From the NCBI RefSeq assembly GCF_052116145.1, contig NZ_JBQKLQ010000003.1, positions 62,001 to 126,000 of the forward strand: a stretch of DNA of 64,000 nt, read 5' to 3'. A model generated the notes under the pieces. It was not told the DNA's origin and ran no database searches. It worked only from the letters and a program-made list of their open reading frames with translations. Origin of the DNA: Fundicoccus sp052116145 (GTDB taxonomy: Bacteria > Bacillota > Bacilli > Lactobacillales > Aerococcaceae). Position numbers and translations under genes: made by a program. Of the stretch, positions 36,871 to 44,880 are shown one piece after another. Each line of letters starts with the position of its first letter. Position 1 is the stretch's first letter.

Positions 36871-37195
36871 AAAAAACTCCCCTCCTATGAAAAGGACGAG
36901 AGTTTGTTAACTTCGTGTGACCACCTTAATTTGCTGTTACATCACTGAAACAGCCTCAAACAGTACGCATGATTTTTAGACTCTCTGCCTCAAATGGACA
37001 GAGCTTCATTTAATACTGTGGCTTCCTAACGGTTGCTGCCGTTCATCCCTATTGCGCGATTGCTCGTGCATTCGGAATGACCGCTCAATGGCCATTTTCA
37101 ATTCATCATACTGTACCTGCTTACACCCACACAGGCTCTCTTTGACAGATGATTAAATTTACTTTCCACCTCAAAGCGTTTTGCTTTATTAATCT
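36871..37195 (-). ncRNA. T-box riboswitch of metNI
   Basis: The minus-strand leader contains the T-box word AAGGTGGTCACACG (36927-36914), the anti-terminator element that pairs with uncharged tRNA. It is followed by a terminator (stem arms around 36874-36903, CTCTCGTCC with GGAGGGGAG, then TTTTTT). Upstream are stem-I landmarks: AGAGAGCCTG, GGGTGTAAGCAGG, and an ATG triplet in TACAGTATGATGAA where the specifier loop should be. Methionine T-boxes on metNIQ are known in Lactobacillales. The T-box class is clear; the specifier assignment needs folding. About 230 bases separate the terminator from metN and hold no feature I recognise. Confidence 0.85.
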
Positions 37196-37201
37196 GAATG
37201 T

Positions 37202-37230
37202 ATCTTACAAGTAAAATGAGAAGGTGTCAA
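37202..37230 (-). promoter_or_regulatory. promoter of the metNI T-box transcript
   Basis: Minus strand -35 TTGACA (37230-37225), 17-base spacer, -10 TAAGAT (37207-37202). The transcript would begin near 37195. Confidence 0.85.
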
Positions 37231-37306
37231 GCTTTTTTATCATTTAATTCTCATAATCAGAAGGAGTGGTATTTTGGATGACGTCGGATGGAGTCAGTGA
37301 GGACGC

Positions 37307-37516
37307 TTAGTAAATCTGAAAAAGCCAGACCATGGTCGCCAAGACAGCTAGTTGGAAAAAGATATTGCGATTGATTTTATTTGGGTATTTATACATGAGT
37401 AATGTTGCTGCACCAAGCACTGCGGAATTGATCGAAATCACTTGCAGCCAATCTAAAGTTGCCACTACAATAAAGGCAGCCAGAATTACTAAATTATGTT
37501 TGATTTCTTTTGTCAT
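37307..37516 (-). CDS. small membrane protein of unknown function
   Basis: The protein has 69 residues, mostly hydrophobic. Three possible membrane segments: about 9-26, 30-41 and 52-69, with KYPNKINRN as a basic loop. ATG 37516 has AGAGGA nine bases upstream, which supports a real gene. I do not recognise the family. The IS element at 37565 is inserted only 48 bases upstream of the start, so the gene has been cut off from its original promoter. It is followed on the same strand by the metNI promoter. Confidence 0.55.
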   Translation of the reverse strand: MTKEIKHNLVILAAFIVVATLDWLQVISINSAVLGAATLLMYKYPNKINRNIFFQLAVLATMVWLFQIY

Positions 37517-37564
37517 GTTACCAATTCCTCTCTTTTAGATGGTTGATATCTATATATAAATACT

Positions 37565-38966
37565 CACTAATGGTGCATAAAAATTAATAAAACTATCGTC
37601 AAATTGTTCCATGAAATGAACCGAAAAAGTCCTCTATAAAAGAGTTGGATGACTTATCCAAATCCACTATAAAGGAACATACCATGGATAAGTATAATAC
37701 AAACATAACATTTAATAAATGGTTTTCGCCAATTAATTTAACAACCTTGTCAAAAGGTGCTCAAAAAGAGATGGCTCAATTTAATCAGTATGTGAAGAAG
37801 GTGGACTTTGAGGCTTTTCTTAAGCTATTACTTCATGCGATTCACGATGAAAAAGAGAGTTTACGCCATTTGGAAAACACCGTCATCAACCCTAAACTAC
37901 AACAGGAAGTAGGATTAACCGCCATTTCATATTCTCAATTAGCTAGGTCATTGAAACGCTGTCCCCAATCGGTGTTATTAGAACTATTCTTTCAATTACT
38001 GGGACAAATCGAGCCATATCATCCAAAAATCTCCCACAAAAAGTTATATATCATTGATTCGATCACGTTTTCGTTAAGTCAATTAGCGTATAAGTGGGCC
38101 AAGTTTCGTCCAACGAAATCTGGGATTAAGGTCCATCTCATGCTTCGTTATATCGACAAAGGAGCCATTTACCCGGTTAAATTCGAGCAGAGTACAGCTT
38201 CTGCGCATGATAAAAATTTTCTACTAAACATTGTAGAAGAACCCAATGCCACCTACGTCTTTGACCGAGGCTATCTGGATTATTTAATGTTAGATCACTT
38301 AGACGACCACAGCTATTTCTTCGTGACACGTCTTAAAAGCAATTCGCTCACCTGTGATACGGAAGATTCCACTTGGAAACTGTCGAACGATTCACCCATT
38401 ATCTCTGACCAACTGACGCGACTTGGTGGAAAAAATGACATCACTCATCGCTTTCGAGTTGTGACGATCCAGCGTAAAAATGCGTCAAATTTACGTCTGG
38501 TAACCAACCGTCATGATTTATCGGCAGAAGAAATCAGTGCCATTTATCAGTCACGCTGGGAAATTGAATGGTTCTTCAAACACATTAAGCAGCATCTAAC
38601 GATCAAACATTATTTCTCTCAGTCTGAAGAAGGCGTCACTAACCAAGTGATATTGGCGATGATTGCGTATCTCCTGACTTATCTTATGCGACTAAGGCTC
38701 CAAACAAAGAAGTCAATTTTTCAAGTGTTAAGGACCCTACGCACACTCTTGTTTGAACCGTTTGAGCAACTGATCGTACAATTGGTCCCCACGTAAGATA
38801 AGGGCTTGGGCACATTACTTTCATTTAACTACACAGGTAAAAAAAACTGGCAAAGTCATCCACTTGCGTCAGCATTCAGTTTTTTTAATTGAAGCGTTAA
38901 AATTATCTTGAATAAAAAGCAATCTGTGTTGGTCAATATTTTATTAATTTTTATGCACCACTAGTG
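37565..38966 (+). mobile_element. complete IS4-like insertion sequence (1402 bp)
   Basis: Terminal inverted repeats of about 28 bp: the left end begins CACTAATGGTGCATAAAA, the right end (reverse complement) CACTAGTGGTGCATAAAA, with one mismatch. It is flanked by an exact 9-bp target duplication ATAAATACT (37556-37564 and 38967-38975). It has one full-length transposase gene. Matched duplications and near-perfect ends point to a fairly recent and possibly still active insertion. Confidence 0.95.
37684..38796 (+). CDS. IS4-like DDE transposase
   Basis: The protein has 370 residues. ATG 37684 follows AAAGGA by seven bases; the reading from 37645 starts inside the leader. N-terminal helical domain with SYSQLARSLKRCPQSVL. 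Catalytic core: first Asp in KLYIIDSITFSLS near residue 130, second Asp in YVFDRGYLDY near 205, and the C-terminal Tyr-Arg-Glu-Lys-type motif IYQSRWEIEWFFKHIKQHLTIKHY near 300, typical of IS4 relatives. It cuts and pastes the surrounding element. The frame is unbroken and lies inside intact inverted repeats. Confidence 0.93.
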   Translation: MDKYNTNITFNKWFSPINLTTLSKGAQKEMAQFNQYVKKVDFEAFLKLLLHAIHDEKESLRHLENTVINPKLQQEVGLTAISYSQLARSLKRCPQSVLLELFFQLLGQIEPYHPKISHKKLYIIDSITFSLSQLAYKWAKFRPTKSGIKVHLMLRYIDKGAIYPVKFEQSTASAHDKNFLLNIVEEPNATYVFDRGYLDYLMLDHLDDHSYFFVTRLKSNSLTCDTEDSTWKLSNDSPIISDQLTRLGGKNDITHRFRVVTIQRKNASNLRLVTNRHDLSAEEISAIYQSRWEIEWFFKHIKQHLTIKHYFSQSEEGVTNQVILAMIAYLLTYLMRLRLQTKKSIFQVLRTLRTLLFEPFEQLIVQLVPT

Positions 38967-38975
38967 ATAAATACT

Positions 38976-39100
38976 ATACTTTTTATTAACGATAAATACA
39001 ACTATTATCGCGGCTTCATACAGAAAGCACCAGCCTAGCCAGTAGAGCTAACAAGTAACTTAACTCGTGTCGCTTTAACATTAAGTGAGTGGGCTTTAAA
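38976..39100. other. gene-free stretch between the IS and element C, no feature seen
   Basis: AT-rich sequence just after the target duplication. It is probably the original upstream region of the small membrane gene at 37307. Read in reverse it includes TATAGT, which could have been that gene's -10 box. Confidence 0.4.
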
Positions 39101-39108
39101 AGAATAAA

Positions 39109-39194
39109 GGAGTCGCTCCCCGATGGTCCGCGACGGTTTTGCAAGGGCGGCAGGCTCTTTGTTTAATCGTCGGGAACCGTAGGTGAGCGACTCC
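39109..39194 (+). repeat. palindromic intergenic element, copy C
   Basis: An 86-bp element with perfect 10-bp outer arms GGAGTCGCTC / GAGCGACTCC. Inner blocks CGCGACGGTTTT and TTTAATCGTCGGG, and a middle GGCAGGCTCTTT that matches the centre of copy D. The 41-bp minisatellite starts 56 bases further on. Confidence 0.8.
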
Positions 39195-39249
39195 GCTGGT
39201 GTTGCAGGGTTTTGGGAGGTGTGAGGTAATGGGAGCTTTGGGGTAGAAC

Positions 39250-39990
39250 GCTAATTCAACGTCGCGAAATAACCACGTGGGGTTAGACCCTCCAATTCAA
39301 CGTCGCGAAATAACCACGTGGCGTTAGACCCTCTAATTCAACGTCGCGAAATAACCACGTGGCGTTAGACCCTCTAATTCAACGTCGCGAAATAACCACG
39401 TGGGGTTAGACGCCCAATTCAACGTCGCGAAATAACCACGTGGCGTTAGACCCTCCAATTCTACGTCGCGAGATAACCATGTGGGGTTAGACGCCCAATT
39501 CTACGTCACGAAATAACCATGTGGGGTTAGACCCGCCAATTCAACGTCGCGAAATAACCACGTGGGGTTAGACCCTCCAATTCAACGTCGTGAAATAACC
39601 ACGTGGGGTTAGACCCTCCAATTCAACGTCGTGAAATAACCACGTGGGGTTAGACGCCCAATTCAACATCGCGAAAAAACCACATGGGCTTAGACCCTCC
39701 AATTCAACGTCGCGAGATAACCACGTGGCGTTAGACGCCCAATTCTACGTCGTAAAATAGCCACGTAGGCTTAGACCCTCCAATTCAACGTCGCGAAATA
39801 ACCACGTGGTGTTAGACCCTCCAATTCAACGTCGCGAAAAAACCACGTGGGGTTAGACCTCCAATTCAACATCGCGAAATAACCACGTGGTATTAGACCC
39901 TCCAATTCAACGTCGCGAAATAACCACGTGGGGTTAGACCCTCCAACGCCACGTCGCGAAATAACCACGTGGGGTTAGACCTCTATAAAG
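39250..39990. repeat. 0.74-kb minisatellite of about 18 units of 40-41 bp
   Basis: The unit is built on AATTCAACGTCGCGAAATAA followed by CCACGTGG and GGTTAGACCCTCC. I count 18 units, 40 or 41 bases depending on GACGCCC or GACCCTCC at the join. CCACGTGG is an 8-bp palindrome, kept in most units. Units near 39455-39530 and 39658-39770 are the most diverged. It is gene-free, between the IS and the convergent NERD gene. Frames that open across it are by-products of the repeat. Confidence 0.95.
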
Positions 39991-40101
39991 TGGACCCTGT
40001 AGAATAGACACTTTTAACAAGGTAATCAATAATAGTAAATCGTCATCATTCTAGATTAACCAATGTTATTTCATCAGACTTATTAAAACAGATTGTTGAT
40101 A

Positions 40102-41070
40102 TTACCTCTTAAAGTTATATTTTTTGAGTAAAGTGATATCCTTTAAGCCAGTCGATGGGTTTTCATAATGAGAATAGCGCCCTGTCATTAATTGTTGGAA
40201 GTTTTTGCTAAGATTTTTTGAAACATAATGAAACGGCACCTGATTCCCCAAAAAGACCTGAACTTCTGTGGAGCGAAGCACCCGCTCATGTGTCAACAGC
40301 CCGTACTCACAAATCGTGCGGACGATTGCCCGCTCCTTACTCTCCATGTGTCCACACTGACAACAGGTCGCTTTATAACGTGACAACTCGACCTCAAAAC
40401 TCGAACACTCAGGACAGCACAATCCCGCCTTCAACTGGCTCACCTCTTCAACCGACAAGCTTTTAGGCGGATAAGGATTCTTAATTCTATAGCGCTCCGA
40501 GATCAGCTTCTGCATTTGAAGGGGAGTCATGTTGGCTGGCATCGAAATAACTTCACTCTCATAAACTTGTTGAACCAAACCAATCAAACCCGCCCGATTC
40601 AAAGCTAGTTCCGCCGCAGCGCCTTCCACCTGAAGCTGACTATCCGGATTGACGAACACCACCCGCCCCTTAACCGTCCCGTTGTAACCTAGTTGCTTGC
40701 ACATTTCTCTAACCTTTTCTACAGACCGATTCAGTTGGGTGAAAATGTCGTGATTCACCCGTTTGCCGTTAATCATCGCCTGTCCATTAATATGTGAGTA
40801 ATGGCCCTCATAATTTTTAGCATCCAAAACTAAAATCCCAGACCGGCTCACCAGTAACAAGTCAATTTGACTCGTGCCCCCTACTCCAAGCCACAGGTCA
40901 TGCAAAAACGCCCAATCACGCTGCCCATGCTTCAACAATAACTCATACAATTCACTTTCACCTAAAAAACCTCACTGTTGCAATTTTAAATTAAATTGCT
41001 CCTTCTCATTTAGACCATTGCGCCCTTGCATAATCTCTAAATATTGTAACTCTAAATTCTTCTCTAACAT
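40102..41070 (-). pseudogene. NERD-domain (nuclease-related) protein, interrupted by in-frame TGA
   Basis: From ATG 41070, with AGGAGC six bases upstream, 32 codons are followed by TGA at 40974-40972 and the same frame then continues for about 290 residues. The text around the stop, LQQ-stop-GFLGESELYELL, fits the family's usual Gly-x-x-Gly-Glu segment, so the stop cuts a conserved domain. Downstream NERD marks: SQIDLLLVSRSGILVLDAKNYEG with the nuclease-like Asp and Lys, and a C-terminal zinc-ribbon CPECSSFEVELSRYKATCCQCG. Restart at TTG 40950 behind AGGTGA is conceivable. Either a decaying gene or a base error; TGA as CGA before mutation is the simplest idea. Confidence 0.75.
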
Positions 41071-41250
41071 CTAATCGCTCCTTATAATTGGTCTTTTATA
41101 TAAATACGCAAAAAGCCCCCCAATATGCTTTTTTTTCTAAAACTTAATGAAAAAAAAACAATTCGACGAGTGCTGTTCCTTCTTTCTATCGTACCTACTC
41201 ATCTTTTATGCTACAATATAAGAAAATACTTAAAAAGTGGTGAGTTTACG

Positions 41251-42414
41251 ATGAAAAACATAAAGTTAAACGAAAGCTTGGCGGCCCTAAAACCAAGTCC
41301 GATTCGTACATTTAATGATTCTATCAGTGAAATTGAAGGAATCATTCGCTTGACGATTGGTGAGCCGGATTATCCGACTCCACGTTTTATTAAAGATGCC
41401 GCGATTGAATCCATCGATAAAAGCTTTAACGGCTATAGCCACTCGCGCGGTCTCATTGAATTACGTGAAATCATTAGCCAATATATGGACCGCAAATACG
41501 GCCTAACTTATTCAGCAACGGAAGAAATTATAGTAACCGTTGGTGCGACTGAAGCACTCTTTTCGACTTTTTACGCCTTACTTAATAAAGGTGAAAAAAT
41601 CATTACTCCGTCGCCACATTATGCGGTATACGGCACTCAAGTTAGCTTAGCTGGCGGAACGTTTGTCCCGGTTGACGTCTCAAATGACGACTTTATCCTG
41701 ACACCGCAACGCCTGGAAGAAACGCTAAAAGAGCATCCAGAAACTAAAGCCCTACTATTCAACTACCCATCGAACCCGACGGGAGTAACGTATACGGCTG
41801 ACCAATTGGAAGCACTAGCAGAAGTGATTAAGCAACATGATATATTCGTAATTTCTGACGAAATCTATTCTGAATTAACCTTTGACGGCAAGCACACATC
41901 GATTGCCCAGTATATTCCTGAACAAACGATTGTCATCAACGGCGCATCTAAATCTCACTCGATGACAGGTTGGAGAATGGGCTTCATCTGTGGCCCACAA
42001 TGGGTAATTAATGAGATTTTCAAAGTTCACCAATCAGCCGTCAACGCACCAAGCACGCAAGCACAATATGCAGTCATCAAAGGCTATGCCGAAGGTGACG
42101 AGGCGATTAACGAAATGCGCGAAGGCTATATCGAACGACGCGACCTACTAGTGGCTGGCTTTGAGAAGCTCGGCTTTGAACTGGCTGCCCCACAAGGTGC
42201 CTTCTACCTATTCATTAAGGTTCCCGCTTGGTTTGACGGTGACGGCTACGAATTCGCGACTAAATTAGCCCACGAAGCAAAAGTTGGCGTTGTACCCGGA
42301 TCGGCTTTTGGCGAAGCAGGTAAAAATTACTTCCGCCTAAGCTATGCTGCCAGCACTGAAAAACTGACTGAAGCACTGAAGCGAATCGAAACATTTGTTA
42401 ACGCAAATAAATAA
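41251..42414 (+). CDS. class I/II PLP-dependent aminotransferase (PatA/AraT-like)
   Basis: The protein has 387 residues. ATG 41251 has GGTGAG seven bases upstream; the reading from 41125 is an unlikely extension. IRLTIGEPDYPTP, YSHSRGLIELREIIS, VTVGATEALFSTF, NYPSNPTGVTYT, SDEIYSELTF and the PLP-lysine motif INGASKSHSMTGWRMGF (near residue 235) are class I hallmarks. The C-terminal substrate Arg is in YFRLSYAAS. The closest Gram-positive relatives act on aromatic amino acids or N-acetyl-diaminopimelate (PatA). No pathway neighbours decide between them. A terminator follows at once. Confidence 0.88.
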   Translation: MKNIKLNESLAALKPSPIRTFNDSISEIEGIIRLTIGEPDYPTPRFIKDAAIESIDKSFNGYSHSRGLIELREIISQYMDRKYGLTYSATEEIIVTVGATEALFSTFYALLNKGEKIITPSPHYAVYGTQVSLAGGTFVPVDVSNDDFILTPQRLEETLKEHPETKALLFNYPSNPTGVTYTADQLEALAEVIKQHDIFVISDEIYSELTFDGKHTSIAQYIPEQTIVINGASKSHSMTGWRMGFICGPQWVINEIFKVHQSAVNAPSTQAQYAVIKGYAEGDEAINEMREGYIERRDLLVAGFEKLGFELAAPQGAFYLFIKVPAWFDGDGYEFATKLAHEAKVGVVPGSAFGEAGKNYFRLSYAASTEKLTEALKRIETFVNANK

Positions 42415-42419
42415 ATGCA

Positions 42420-42452
42420 TCCGCCGCTGAATCTTTCAGCGGTCTTTTTTCC
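42420..42452 (+). terminator. terminator after the aminotransferase
   Basis: CCGCTGAA / TTTCAGCGG stem with a 3-4-base loop, then TCTTTTTT. Confidence 0.88.
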
Positions 42453-42597
42453 TCCAGGCAAAATAAGACTGTAAACCAGCTAGCGTTACCTCAAGCCTGC
42501 GACCTTAAATTGATAGTCAATCACTCTTTGTTAAAGTCTAAGCTTTTCAAGTAAGCTAAATTCCATTAAACTAGAGAGACGAAACGGAGTTGATTTG

Positions 42598-43743
42598 ATG
42601 ACACAAGCAACAATTGGAATCATCGGAGGCGGCATTGTCGGTTCGACGGCTGCCTATTACTTAGCTAGAAGTGGACACAAGGTGACAGTCTTTGACGAAG
42701 GGGTTGGTCAAGCGACGAGTGCCTCAGCTGGGATTATCTGTCCTTGGTTCACTTTAAGACGCAATAAACCTTGGTACTTCCTCGTATCGAACGGTGCAGA
42801 ATTCTACCGAAAAATGATGGCCGATTTGAACGCGGACGGCTTTGATACCACGGATATCTTCCAACAAGATGGCACCTTGATTATGCGCGATAAGCCCAAT
42901 CGCTTAGAACGAGACTTGACGGATGGCGCTAAAAAGCGCGAGACAGCACCAGCAATTGGGGAAATCCAAACAGTTCCTAATAATGAATTGCAAAACTTTT
43001 TCCCGCATCTAGAAACAGATTATCATGCAACTTTTGTTGAAGGTGGCGCTCGCATTAACGGTCGTGCCTTAATCCAAAATCTGCAGGCCGCTATCGAAAC
43101 ATTCGGTGGGACAATCATTCGTGAACGCGCGCAAACCAACTTCAATGAAGAACAAGCTGTCACGCTTGCCAGTCCATCAAGCCTTGCAAAAACTTACGAT
43201 CGCATCCTTTTAAGCGCCGGCCCACATTTGCCTAGCCTATTGGAACCTTTGGGCTATGAAGTGGCTATTACGGCGCATAAGGGGCAGTTGTTAAGTTTCT
43301 ATTCAGATGATTGGAAAGACCGTCACTGGCCAGTTGTAATGTTGCCAGGTAAACTCGATTTGATTCCCTTTAACAATGGGGAGATTGTCGTGGGGGCGAC
43401 TCACGAGCATGATATGGGATATGATCTAAACTTTGACGAAGAGCGCTTAGCAACACTTCGAGCAGCGGCAGAGCAGTGGATGCCTGCTCTTAAAGGCCTG
43501 CCGATTCATCGCCGTGAGGTTGGAAGCCGAGCATATACACCGGACGCGTCGGTTTTAGTAGGGCAAGTGCCCGGTTTGAAGAACGTCTGGGCCGTTAGTG
43601 GTTTAGGCGCTTCAGGCTTGACGAGTGGGCCTTTCTTAGGTCATCAATGGACGCAGCTAGTTCAGCAAGGTCAATGGGATATCAAGCCAGAAGACTTTCC
43701 CATCGAGCGTTTTGTTCGCCGCAAGGACCAGCCACCTGAGTAA
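42598..43743 (+). CDS. FAD-dependent oxidoreductase (DadA/glycine-oxidase family)
   Basis: The protein has 381 residues. ATG 42598 follows CGGAGT by seven bases. The dinucleotide-binding motif GIIGGGIVGSTAAYYLARSGHKVTVFDEG is at residues 6-34, followed by TSASAGIICPWF, typical of D-amino acid dehydrogenases and related DAO-fold enzymes. A late GxG (SGLGASGLTSGPFLG) closes the FAD site. These oxidise an amino group on D-amino acids, glycine or sarcosine. The substrate is not known. It follows the aminotransferase on the same strand but behind its terminator, so it is probably a separate unit. Confidence 0.85.
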   Translation: MTQATIGIIGGGIVGSTAAYYLARSGHKVTVFDEGVGQATSASAGIICPWFTLRRNKPWYFLVSNGAEFYRKMMADLNADGFDTTDIFQQDGTLIMRDKPNRLERDLTDGAKKRETAPAIGEIQTVPNNELQNFFPHLETDYHATFVEGGARINGRALIQNLQAAIETFGGTIIRERAQTNFNEEQAVTLASPSSLAKTYDRILLSAGPHLPSLLEPLGYEVAITAHKGQLLSFYSDDWKDRHWPVVMLPGKLDLIPFNNGEIVVGATHEHDMGYDLNFDEERLATLRAAAEQWMPALKGLPIHRREVGSRAYTPDASVLVGQVPGLKNVWAVSGLGASGLTSGPFLGHQWTQLVQQGQWDIKPEDFPIERFVRRKDQPPE

Positions 43744-43872
43744 TGCAGTTTCATAAGGTTTACGTCTCGCTTGAGAGTGGCTTATTTTCCCAAAAGTCCT
43801 TTTAGTGGTGTTATTGCATTCCTTTATGGTATTATTCGAGTATAATTTAGTAGTTTTAAGGAGGAATTATTT

Positions 43873-44250
43873 ATGTGGAAAGAGTTTAAGGGGTTTATCG
43901 CGAACGATAGTATTGTGACGTTGGCGACTGGTTTTATTATGGGTTCTGCTTTCACGGCTATCGTAACGAGTTTAGTTGACGATATTTTTATGCCATTGAT
44001 TGTGGCGGTGACTGGTCAAGCGGATGTGTCTGCTTTGTCGCTTCAAATTGGTAACACGACGTTAGGGATCGGCTCTTTCATTCAAGCGATTATTAATTTT
44101 GTTTTAATTGCGGCGATGTTATTTATGGTTCTTAAAGGGCTTGAGAAAGCTCAAAACAAAAAGATTATTTCGCCAGATACTGAGCCGGATGCACCTTCTA
44201 ATGAAGAAGTATTGCTCGGTGAGATTTTATCTGAGTTGAAGAGAAAATAA
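43873..44250 (+). CDS. mscL: large-conductance mechanosensitive channel
   Basis: The protein has 125 residues. MscL forms a pentameric membrane pore that opens under hypo-osmotic shock. The amphipathic N-terminal helix MWKEFKGFIANDSIVTLATGFIMGSAFTAIVTSLVDDIFMPLI holds the pore-lining first segment. The second segment is FIQAIINFVLIAAMLFMVLKGLEKAQ, followed by the cytoplasmic helix EEVLLGEILSELKRK. The periplasmic loop is short. AAGGAGG lies nine bases before the ATG, and a TATAAT box at 43841 probably belongs to its promoter. It ends at a terminator shared with the convergent tag gene. Confidence 0.96.
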   Translation: MWKEFKGFIANDSIVTLATGFIMGSAFTAIVTSLVDDIFMPLIVAVTGQADVSALSLQIGNTTLGIGSFIQAIINFVLIAAMLFMVLKGLEKAQNKKIISPDTEPDAPSNEEVLLGEILSELKRK

Positions 44251-44262
44251 TTTTTCAATAAC

Positions 44263-44292
44263 AAACACCCGAGCAAATTTGCTCGGGTGTTT
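44263..44292. terminator. bidirectional terminator between mscL and tag
   Basis: Perfect stem AAACACCCGAGCA / TGCTCGGGTGTTT with a tiny loop, then T residues. Confidence 0.92.
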
Positions 44293-44298
44293 ATTTTG

Positions 44299-44868
44299 TT
44301 AGCGGAAATCGCATGCCAAGTCGTGATCGTTGATGATGCCGATGGCTTGTAAGTATGAGTAAATCGTGATGCTTCCGATAAATTTGAAGCCACGTTTTTT
44401 CATATCATTGGTGACGCGCTCACTCAGTTCGTTAGACGCCGGGCGCTCATCGGTTTGACTAATGAGGGTTTGCTCCTGCGTGAATTGCCAGATGTATGTG
44501 TCAAAGCTGCCGAATTCTGCTTGCACAACTTGAAAGGCTTGTGCGTTGGCAATGGCTGCTTTAATTTTACCTCGGTGGCGGATGATGCCTGGATCATTGG
44601 CCAATGCCTCGATTTTAATTTCATCGTATTGAGCAATAATATCATAAGCAAAATTATCAAAGGCTGCTTCAAAGTTTTCTTGCTTTGATAGAACGAGTTG
44701 CCAAGATAGGCCAACGTGAAAAGATTCTAAGATGAGCCATTTGAATAGTTCTTGGTCATCGTGGGTGGGTTTGCCCCAGATGTTGTCATGGTAGGCTACG
44801 TAGTAATCAGGTTTGCCAGCAATCCATTCGCAACGTTGAATCTCTTCCTTTGTCGTTTCGCTTGTCAT
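44299..44868 (-). CDS. tag: DNA-3-methyladenine glycosylase I
   Basis: The protein has 189 residues. ATG 44868 has AAGGAG eight bases upstream; GTG 44877 overlaps that site. RCEWIAGKPDYYVAYHDNIWGKPTHDDQELFKWLILESFHVGLSW is the Tag signature, with the zinc-binding Cys and the Trp/Glu of the base pocket. The glycosylase helix-hairpin region and KKRGFKFIGSITIYSYLQAIGIINDHD with the C-terminal zinc His follow. It removes 3-methyladenine from alkylated DNA. It is the last gene of the minus-strand block, 12 bases after the YdcF-like gene. Confidence 0.95.
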   Translation of the reverse strand: MTSETTKEEIQRCEWIAGKPDYYVAYHDNIWGKPTHDDQELFKWLILESFHVGLSWQLVLSKQENFEAAFDNFAYDIIAQYDEIKIEALANDPGIIRHRGKIKAAIANAQAFQVVQAEFGSFDTYIWQFTQEQTLISQTDERPASNELSERVTNDMKKRGFKFIGSITIYSYLQAIGIINDHDLACDFR

Positions 44869-44880
44869 ATCACACACTCC

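Noticed and set aside
39250..39990. CRISPR or coding origin for the 41-bp array
   Set aside because: No spacers, unit not a multiple of three, frames broken and without ribosome sites.
40972..40974. Selenocysteine at the in-frame TGA of the NERD gene
   Set aside because: NERD proteins have no known Sec position, no SECIS-like hairpin is evident just after the codon, and no selenium genes are in view.
37565..41070. Prophage or genomic island around the IS, array and NERD gene
   Set aside because: No integrase, phage structural genes, tRNA or attachment duplications; only one IS and a broken chromosomal-type gene.
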